The translations under genes were made by a program, and so were the position numbers. Positions 58,894 to 64,000 of a stretch of DNA of 64,000 nt are shown here, one piece after another. The stretch is from Arthrobacter sp. Leaf141. GTDB lineage: Bacteria > Actinomycetota > Actinomycetes > Actinomycetales > Micrococcaceae. How positions within the stretch are numbered: the first letter of the stretch is position 1; the number at the start of each line of letters is the position of its first letter. The DNA is taken from NCBI RefSeq assembly GCF_001424565.1, contig NZ_LMOL01000005.1, forward strand, positions 133,538 through 197,537, read 5' to 3'. The notes under the pieces were generated by a model. That model ran no database searches. It was not told the DNA's origin and saw nothing but the letters and a program-made list of their open reading frames with translations.

Positions 58894-58936
58894 ATAAATC
58901 TGCGGCCGTCCAGAAGGACATTGCATAGGAGCAACC

Positions 58937-59956
58937 ATGGCAGCGCAGAACCTGCAGTCAGTGCCCGCAGAGCCCCAGGCGGAAGCAGCCCAGGAACAGG
59001 CCCGGCAGCACCAGGCGGACGGCCAGGCCTACTTTGACCGCGTCATGGCGGAGGATTCCCGGATCGAGCCCCGGGACTGGATGCCCCCGGCGTACCGGAA
59101 GACGCTGCTGCGTCAGATCTCCCAGCATGCGCACTCGGAAATCATCGGTATGCAGCCCGAAGCCAACTGGATCTCCCGCGCCCCCAGCCTCAAGCGCAAG
59201 GCCATCCTCATGGCCAAGGTCCAGGACGAGGCCGGCCACGGGCTGTACCTCTACTCCGCAGCGGAGACGCTCGGCCAGTCGAGGGACCAGATGATGGCGG
59301 ACCTGATTGCCGGCAAGGCCCGGTACTCCAGCATCTTCAACTACCCGGCCAGGACCTGGGCGGACATGGGCGCCATCGGCTGGCTGGTGGACGGTGCCGC
59401 CATCTGCAACCAGGTTCCGCTGTGCCGCGCCTCCTACGGACCGTACGGCCGGGCGATGGTCCGCGTCTGCAAGGAGGAGTCGTTCCACCAGCGCCAGGGC
59501 TTCGAGATCCTCCTGGAACTCGCCAACGGCACCCCGGAGCAGAAGCAGATGGCGCAGGACGCCGTGGACCGCTGGTACGCCCCGGCCCTGATGATGTTTG
59601 GCCCGCCGGACGACGATTCGCCCAACTCCAAGCAGTCCATGGCCTGGAACATCAAGCGCTTCAGCAATGACGAGCTCCGCAGCCGGTTTGTGGGAATGAT
59701 GGTGGAGCAGGTCCGGGTCCTGGGCCTCACGCTCCCCGATGATCAGGTCCGCTTCAACGAGGACACCAAAAAGTGGGAGCACGGCCCCCTGGACTGGAAC
59801 GAGTTCCAGGAGGTCCTGGCCGGCCGCGGTCCCTGCAACGCCCAGCGCCTGGAACGTCGCCGGGAAGCGCACGACGACGGCGCCTGGGTCCGCGAGGCAG
59901 CGGCCGCCTACGCAGCAAAACAGCAGGCCAAGGAGACAAAGGAATTCGCAGCATGA
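58937..59956 (+). CDS. paaA: 1,2-phenylacetyl-CoA epoxidase subunit PaaA
   Basis: Catalytic subunit of the di-iron PaaABCE monooxygenase, which epoxidises the ring of phenylacetyl-CoA. The 339 residues include [32 protein letters not shown] and [15 protein letters not shown], carrying the Glu/His iron ligands. ATG 58937 follows AGGAGCAACC. The stop overlaps the paaB ATG by 4 nt. Confidence 0.96.
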   Translation: MAAQNLQSVPAEPQAEAAQEQARQHQADGQAYFDRVMAEDSRIEPRDWMPPAYRKTLLRQISQHAHSEIIGMQPEANWISRAPSLKRKAILMAKVQDEAGHGLYLYSAAETLGQSRDQMMADLIAGKARYSSIFNYPARTWADMGAIGWLVDGAAICNQVPLCRASYGPYGRAMVRVCKEESFHQRQGFEILLELANGTPEQKQMAQDAVDRWYAPALMMFGPPDDDSPNSKQSMAWNIKRFSNDELRSRFVGMMVEQVRVLGLTLPDDQVRFNEDTKKWEHGPLDWNEFQEVLAGRGPCNAQRLERRREAHDDGAWVREAAAAYAAKQQAKETKEFAA

Positions 59957-60357
59957 CGCCACCACACGGAAACCCCGATGCCCCCGTCAGCGCCGCCAGG
60001 GAAGTAGCCGAAGAAGCCGCGAAGGTCCCGGCTGGAACCCCCAGCCCGGAAGCAGCAGCCAAGGAAGCGGGAGTCCGGAACGGCTGGGGCCTCTGGGAGG
60101 TCTTTGTCCGCTCCAGCCGCGGCCTGAGCCACGTCCACGCCGGCTCCCTGCACGCGCCGGACGCCGCCATGGCCCTCCGCAACGCCCGGGACCTGTACAC
60201 GCGCCGCAACGAGGGCGTCTCCATCTGGGTGGTCCCCGCGGATGCCATCGCCGCCAGCGACCCGGACGCCAAGGGATCGTTCTTCGAGTCCCCGCAGGGC
60301 AAGGATTACCGGCATGCCACGTATTACACCAAGAGCGAAGGGGTGAAGCACCTGTGA
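59953..60357 (+). CDS. paaB: 1,2-phenylacetyl-CoA epoxidase subunit PaaB
   Basis: Small structural subunit, 134 residues. The core is [41 protein letters not shown] and [13 protein letters not shown], typical of PaaB. About 35 extra N-terminal residues rich in Ala, Pro and Glu precede it. ATG 59953 overlaps the paaA stop; its own stop overlaps the paaC GTG. Confidence 0.94.
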   Translation: MTPPHGNPDAPVSAAREVAEEAAKVPAGTPSPEAAAKEAGVRNGWGLWEVFVRSSRGLSHVHAGSLHAPDAAMALRNARDLYTRRNEGVSIWVVPADAIAASDPDAKGSFFESPQGKDYRHATYYTKSEGVKHL

Positions 60358-61283
60358 CCCGCACCGGAACCAACACGGCACAGGAAACCGGCCACGGCGA
60401 CATCTCCACCGGGGTGGCCGGCAGTGGCGACAGCAACGCCAGCGCCACCCGCATCACCCCCGGCAACGCCCTCCGCCCCGAGGATATCGCCCTGGAGGTC
60501 CGCACCGGCCAGGTCAAGCCCACCGCAGACGTCGCCGAGTACGCGCTCCGGCTGGGCGACGACGCCTTGATCCTGTCCCAGCGCCTGGGTCACTGGATTT
60601 CACGGGCCCCGGAGCTGGAGGAGGATGTGGCCCTGGGCAACATCGCCCTGGACCAGCTGGGCCACGCCCGGTCCTTCCTCACCTACGCGGCCGGCGGGAT
60701 GGACAACCCGGACGGCACGGCCAGGACCGAGGATGACCTGGCCTACTTCCGCCGCGAGCACCAGTTCCGCTCCGCGCAGCTGTTCGAACAGCCCAACGGC
60801 GACTTCGCCGTGACCATCGCCCGGCAGTTTATGGTCAGCTACTACCAGTTCGAGCTGTACCGCCGGCTCACCGAATCCAGCGACGCCACCCTGGCCGCCA
60901 TCGCCGCCAAAGCCGTCAAGGAAGTGGATTACCACCGGGACCACAGCGCCCAGTGGATCCTGCGCCTGGCCGGCGGCACCGAGGAATCCCGCCGCCGGAT
61001 GATCCACGGGCTGCGCCTGATGTGGCCCTACGTCAACGAACTGTTCCAGGACGATGACCTCACGGAGCGGCTGGCCCAAGCCGGTGCGGCAGTGCTGCCG
61101 TCCAGCCTGCGGGAGGACTTTGACCGGCTGGCCGGCGAGCTCCTGGCGGCGGCGGAACTCGAGGTGCCGGAGGTTCCGGCAGCACCCGGCGGCGGCCGCA
61201 CCGGCAAGCACTCCGAACACCTGGGCTACCTCCTCGCGGAGATGCAGGTCCTGGCCCGGGAGCATCCCGGAGCTAAGTGGTGA
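60354..61283 (+). CDS. paaC: 1,2-phenylacetyl-CoA epoxidase subunit PaaC
   Basis: Structural partner of PaaA with the same ferritin-like fold. The 309 residues include LGDDALILSQRLGHWISRAPELEEDVALGNIALDQLGHAR and VDYHRDHSAQWILRLAGGTEESRRRM. A 40-residue Thr/Gly/Ser-rich N-terminal extension precedes the conserved part. GTG 60354 is in a GTGA overlap with paaB. Confidence 0.95.
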   Translation: MTRTGTNTAQETGHGDISTGVAGSGDSNASATRITPGNALRPEDIALEVRTGQVKPTADVAEYALRLGDDALILSQRLGHWISRAPELEEDVALGNIALDQLGHARSFLTYAAGGMDNPDGTARTEDDLAYFRREHQFRSAQLFEQPNGDFAVTIARQFMVSYYQFELYRRLTESSDATLAAIAAKAVKEVDYHRDHSAQWILRLAGGTEESRRRMIHGLRLMWPYVNELFQDDDLTERLAQAGAAVLPSSLREDFDRLAGELLAAAELEVPEVPAAPGGGRTGKHSEHLGYLLAEMQVLAREHPGAKW

Positions 61284-61795
61284 CCGCCGTGGCAATGGAA
61301 CGTACGACGGCGGCCCAACAGGTTTGGGACATCGCCGCCACCGTGTGCGATCCGGAGATCCCCGTCCTCACCATCGCTGACCTGGGGATCCTCCGCGACG
61401 TGGAGGTGGCGGGGGAGCGCGTCACGGTCACCATCACGCCCACCTATTCGGGCTGCCCCGCCATGGACGCCATCCGTGACGACCTCCAGGCCGCCTACGC
61501 CAAAGAGGGATACGCGGACGTGCACGTGGACCTGGTGCTCGCCCCGGCCTGGACCACCGACTGGATGACGGACGCCGGAAAGCAGAAGCTGCAGGAGTAC
61601 GGCATCGCACCGCCTATCGGGCTGGCGGGCGCGGCCCGGCACGCAGGCCCCATCCGGCTGCAAATGGCCGTGAAGTGCCCGCAGTGCGCCAGCCTGCACA
61701 CCAAGGAACTCACCCGCTTCGGTTCCACGTCCTGCAAGGCGCTCTACGTCTGCCAGGACTGCAGCGAACCGTTCGACTACTTCAAAGTCCTGTAA
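61280..61795 (+). CDS. paaD: PaaD: iron-sulfur/di-iron maturation factor of the epoxidase
   Basis: A 171-residue protein with an N-terminal MIP18-like (DUF59) domain: VCDPEIPVLTIADLGILRDV, TPTYSGCPAMD. The C-terminal zinc or cluster-binding part has CPQC near residue 131 and CQDC near residue 158. PaaD is thought to help assemble the PaaE cluster or di-iron centre. The GTG overlaps the paaC stop (GTGA); ATG 61295 is an alternative. Confidence 0.94.
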   Translation: MTAVAMERTTAAQQVWDIAATVCDPEIPVLTIADLGILRDVEVAGERVTVTITPTYSGCPAMDAIRDDLQAAYAKEGYADVHVDLVLAPAWTTDWMTDAGKQKLQEYGIAPPIGLAGAARHAGPIRLQMAVKCPQCASLHTKELTRFGSTSCKALYVCQDCSEPFDYFKVL

Positions 61796-61807
61796 AGGAA
61801 GCACCCC

Positions 61808-63028
61808 ATGACTGTTGTCCGCCAGAGCGCCGCCGAAACGGCGGAGGCCACCGGCCGCCGTCGTCCGTCCTTCCATACCCTCACCGTGGCGGAGGTGCGC
61901 CGGCTGACTGAGGACGCCATCGAGGTCACCTTCGGGGTGCCCCAGGACCTGGCCGGGAAGTTCGACTACCTCCCGGGCCAGTACGTTGCCCTGCGCACCA
62001 CGCTGCCGGATGCTGACGGCGAACTCCATGAGGTGCGGCGCAGCTACTCCATCTGCGCCGAGCCGCGGAGCTTCGCGGACGGGACCAGCGAGATCCGGGT
62101 GGCCGTGAAGCAGGACCTGGGCGGGCTGTTCTCCACCTGGGCCAACGCCGAGCTGAAGGCGGGGGACACCCTGGAGGTGATGAGCCCCATGGGCGCGTTT
62201 GTGTCCAAGCACGGCCGGGACGGCTCGGTGGAGCAGAACGTCATGAACTCCATGAACCACCCGGAGGACCTGGCAGGGGAGGCCGGCAGCTTCGTGGCCA
62301 TCGCGGCGGGCTCCGGCATCACCCCGGTGATCGCCATCGCCCGGACGCTGCTGGCCAACCCGGACACCCGCTTCGACCTGATCTACGCCAACAAGGCGGC
62401 CATGGACGTGATGTTCCTGGAGGAACTCGCGGACTTGAAGGACAGGTACCCGCAGCGGCTGGCCATCCACCACGTGCTGTCCCGCGAGCAGCGGATCGCG
62501 CCGCTGCTGAGCGGCCGGATTGACGCGGAGAAGCTGCAGCAGCTCCTGGGCACCGCCATCCACGCGGACGATGTGGACGAATGGTTCCTGTGCGGGCCGT
62601 TCGAGCTGGTGCAGCTGTGCCGGGACACCCTGGCGGAGCGCGGCGTGAAGCCGGAGAACGTCCGGTTCGAGCTGTTCACCTCCGGCAAGCCGGACCGTCC
62701 GGAAGGCCAGGCCGGCCGTCCCGTGGTGGTGGACGAGTCCCAGGATACCTACAAGATCACGTTCAAGCTGGATGGCCTGCAGGGCGAGGTGGCCACGCCC
62801 ACCCATGCCCGCGAGTCCATCCTGAATGCTGCCTTGCGGGTCCGCCCGGATGTGCCGTTCGCGTGCGCCGGGGGAGTGTGCGGGACCTGCCGCGCCAAGG
62901 TGGTCAGCGGCAGCGTGACCATGGACGAAAATTACGCGCTGGAGCAGGATGAGCTGGACAAGGGCTACGTGCTCACCTGCCAGTCGCACCCCACCAGCAA
63001 GGACGTCACGCTGGACTTTGACGTCTAA
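61808..63028 (+). CDS. paaE: PaaE: NADPH reductase subunit of the epoxidase
   Basis: It transfers electrons from NADPH to PaaA. The 406 residues comprise a flavin-binding ferredoxin-reductase domain (RRSYSICAEPRSF, GSGITPVIAIART, FLCGPFELVQLCRDTL) and a C-terminal plant-type 2Fe-2S domain (CAGGVCGTCRAKVVSGS with the fourth Cys in LTCQSHP). ATG 61808 follows AAAGGAAGC, 12 nt after paaD. Confidence 0.95.
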   Translation: MTVVRQSAAETAEATGRRRPSFHTLTVAEVRRLTEDAIEVTFGVPQDLAGKFDYLPGQYVALRTTLPDADGELHEVRRSYSICAEPRSFADGTSEIRVAVKQDLGGLFSTWANAELKAGDTLEVMSPMGAFVSKHGRDGSVEQNVMNSMNHPEDLAGEAGSFVAIAAGSGITPVIAIARTLLANPDTRFDLIYANKAAMDVMFLEELADLKDRYPQRLAIHHVLSREQRIAPLLSGRIDAEKLQQLLGTAIHADDVDEWFLCGPFELVQLCRDTLAERGVKPENVRFELFTSGKPDRPEGQAGRPVVVDESQDTYKITFKLDGLQGEVATPTHARESILNAALRVRPDVPFACAGGVCGTCRAKVVSGSVTMDENYALEQDELDKGYVLTCQSHPTSKDVTLDFDV

Positions 63029-63058
63029 GCCCCTTCGCCGGAATCCAAGGAGCAACCC

Positions 63059-63868
63059 ATGATTTCCCTTTCCATCAGCAACAACGTGGCCGAGGTGGTG
63101 CTGGACGCGCCGCACAAGCTGAACTCGCTGGATGAGCAGGCCCTGCAGGATTTAACACAGGCGTACGACGACGCCGCTGCCGCCGCCTCCCGCGGCAAGG
63201 TCCGGGCCCTGCTCCTTCGGGGAGAGGGCCGGGCCTTCTGCGCGGGCCGCGACATTTCCGGGGTCACGCCGGAGAATGACGACGCCGCCGCATACCTGGG
63301 CGGGCTGGTGGAGCCGCTGCTGCAGAAGATGGCAGCGTTCCCGGCGCCCACCTTTGCTGCCGCGCACGGTGCCTGCCTGGGGGTGGGGCTGGGCCTGCTG
63401 CTGGCCACGGACGTGGTGTACGTGGCGGAGAACGCCAAGTTCGGGTCGCCGTTCGCCAAGCTGGGGGCCACGCTGGATTCCGGCGGGCACTGGTACTTCA
63501 CCGAGCGCCTGGGCATGCACCGCACGCTGGACTTGATTTACACAGCGGAACTGATCAGTGGCGCGGAGGCTGTGGCGCAGGGAATGTTCAGCCGGGCCAT
63601 GCCGGCCGATGAACTTCTGGGGTCAACGCGGCAGATTGTGGCGCGTGTGGCGGCAGGTGCAACAGAGGCGTTCACGGCCAGCAAGGACCTGGTGGCACAC
63701 ATCCGGGACCAGCGCCTGGGCCTGTGGAAGGCCATGCAGGAGGAGAACGCGGAGCAGGCCCGCCTGTGCTCAACGGACGATTACGCCGAAGGGTTCCGGG
63801 CCTTCCAGGAAAAACGGGCACCGCAATTTACCGGCGGCAAATTGCCATCCGCCATGCTTGATTTGTAA
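63059..63868 (+). CDS. paaG: Enoyl-CoA hydratase/isomerase (PaaG-like)
   Basis: A 269-residue crotonase-fold protein with GRAFCAGRDISGVTPEND, AHGACLGVGLGLLLATDVVYVA and FGSPFAKLGATLDSGGHWYF. Its place directly after paaE points to PaaG, which isomerises the 1,2-epoxyphenylacetyl-CoA to oxepin-CoA. A general enoyl-CoA hydratase is the alternative. ATG 63059 follows AAGGAGCAACC. Confidence 0.85.
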   Translation: MISLSISNNVAEVVLDAPHKLNSLDEQALQDLTQAYDDAAAAASRGKVRALLLRGEGRAFCAGRDISGVTPENDDAAAYLGGLVEPLLQKMAAFPAPTFAAAHGACLGVGLGLLLATDVVYVAENAKFGSPFAKLGATLDSGGHWYFTERLGMHRTLDLIYTAELISGAEAVAQGMFSRAMPADELLGSTRQIVARVAAGATEAFTASKDLVAHIRDQRLGLWKAMQEENAEQARLCSTDDYAEGFRAFQEKRAPQFTGGKLPSAMLDL

Positions 63869-63877
63869 GGTTCAGCT

Positions 63878-64000
63878 ATGACTATGGGGAGAGCTATAAC
63901 CAAAGCCGTCATTCCTGCTGCCGGATTGGGGACTCGCTTCCTGCCCGCCACCAAGGCAATGCCGAAGGAAATGCTGCCGGTTGTTGACCGGCCGGCCATC
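63878..64000 (+). CDS. galU: UTP-glucose-1-phosphate uridylyltransferase (3'-truncated by window edge)
   Basis: The first 41 codons are present: [20 protein letters not shown] and [15 protein letters not shown], the nucleotide-binding signature of GalU, which makes UDP-glucose for cell-wall and capsule synthesis. ATG 63878 starts 9 nt after the enoyl-CoA gene stop; ATG 63884 is also possible. Only the N-terminus can be judged. Confidence 0.9.
   Translation, partial: MTMGRAITKAVIPAAGLGTRFLPATKAMPKEMLPVVDRPAI

Noticed and set aside
1..64000. tRNA, rRNA or integrated prophage/IS element
   Set aside because: I saw no tRNA-like cloverleaf, rRNA segment, integrase, transposase or phage gene. The repeats are present without a mobile-element gene.

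Overview
The window looks like chromosomal DNA from a high-GC actinobacterium, most likely a soil Micrococcaceae member (Arthrobacter, Pseudarthrobacter or Paenarthrobacter). I infer this from the strongly GC-biased codon use, the frequent GTG/TTG starts and ATGA/GTGA overlaps, the menaquinone genes, ANTAR, LCP and DUF6480 proteins, a class F sortase, and a phenylacetate regulon under a TetR-type rather than a PaaX-type regulator. I see no rRNA, tRNA, CRISPR array, integrase or transposase. Both ends cut genes: a 5'-truncated ccsB at the left and the first 41 codons of galU at the right.

Layout. 1-5.3 kb: cytochrome c biogenesis (ccsB), small membrane proteins, and a leftward menB-menE-menA menaquinone block. 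5.4-10.4 kb: a carbohydrate ABC importer (lipoprotein plus two permeases, no ATPase) with an uncharacterised 573-residue protein. 10.4-15.4 kb: CPBP protease, amino-acid permease, dienelactone hydrolase, CsbD, SRPBCC and pentapeptide proteins. 15.5-18.5 kb: thiolase, enoyl-CoA hydratase and 3-hydroxyacyl-CoA dehydrogenase (lower phenylacetate pathway). 18.5-23.4 kb: small genes, an esterase, a phosphatase and a cell-wall S1 protease. 23.4-29.1 kb: thioesterase, paaZ, TetR regulator, paaK and paaI. 29.4-34 kb: pta and ackA, separated by a small regulated membrane-protein/HTH operon. 34-38.7 kb: a four-gene leftward operon with a duplicated-repeat protein, a PqqD/M50 membrane metalloprotease, a DUF2945 protein and an FAD oxidoreductase. 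38.8-54.5 kb: phosphoesterase, oligopeptidase B, NAD(P)HX dehydratase, two phosphatases, LCP protein, PAS-ANTAR regulator, alpha/beta hydrolase, a class F sortase locus, nhaA and ybdK. 54.6-55.6 kb: an AbiEi/DUF559-like gene flanked by matching hairpins. 55.8-58.8 kb: large catalase and a flavin-binding protein. 58.9-63.9 kb: paaABCDE and an enoyl-CoA isomerase/hydratase, then galU.

How the genes work together. The window carries a nearly complete phenylacetyl-CoA pathway in four separate blocks: PaaK; PaaABCDE; PaaG-like; PaaZ; thiolase, hydratase and dehydrogenase; and thioesterases. Each block, and the TetR gene itself, has a related palindrome of the type A(A/C)CGAACGG(T/A)CGGT immediately upstream, so the blocks probably form one regulon.

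Three layers of non-coding structure stand out. (1) Five intergenic copies of a 65-75 nt palindromic element built on GTTGC(C/G)CTATCAC. There is also one copy of a second hairpin family at 29.2 kb, and two copies of a third family flanking the AbiEi-like gene. (2) A CTAAGC-NN-GCTTAG palindrome, in the same position (56-73 nt) before five genes of stress type or unknown function: CsbD, an acidic orphan, the repeat-protein/M50 operon, an alpha/beta hydrolase and catalase. It suggests an unassigned stress regulon. (3) A GAAAGTACTTTC operator at the HTH operon, with a 12-nt shared core before the sugar transporter. The repeat-protein/M50 operon and the CTAAGC motif are the most promising leads for undescribed biology.
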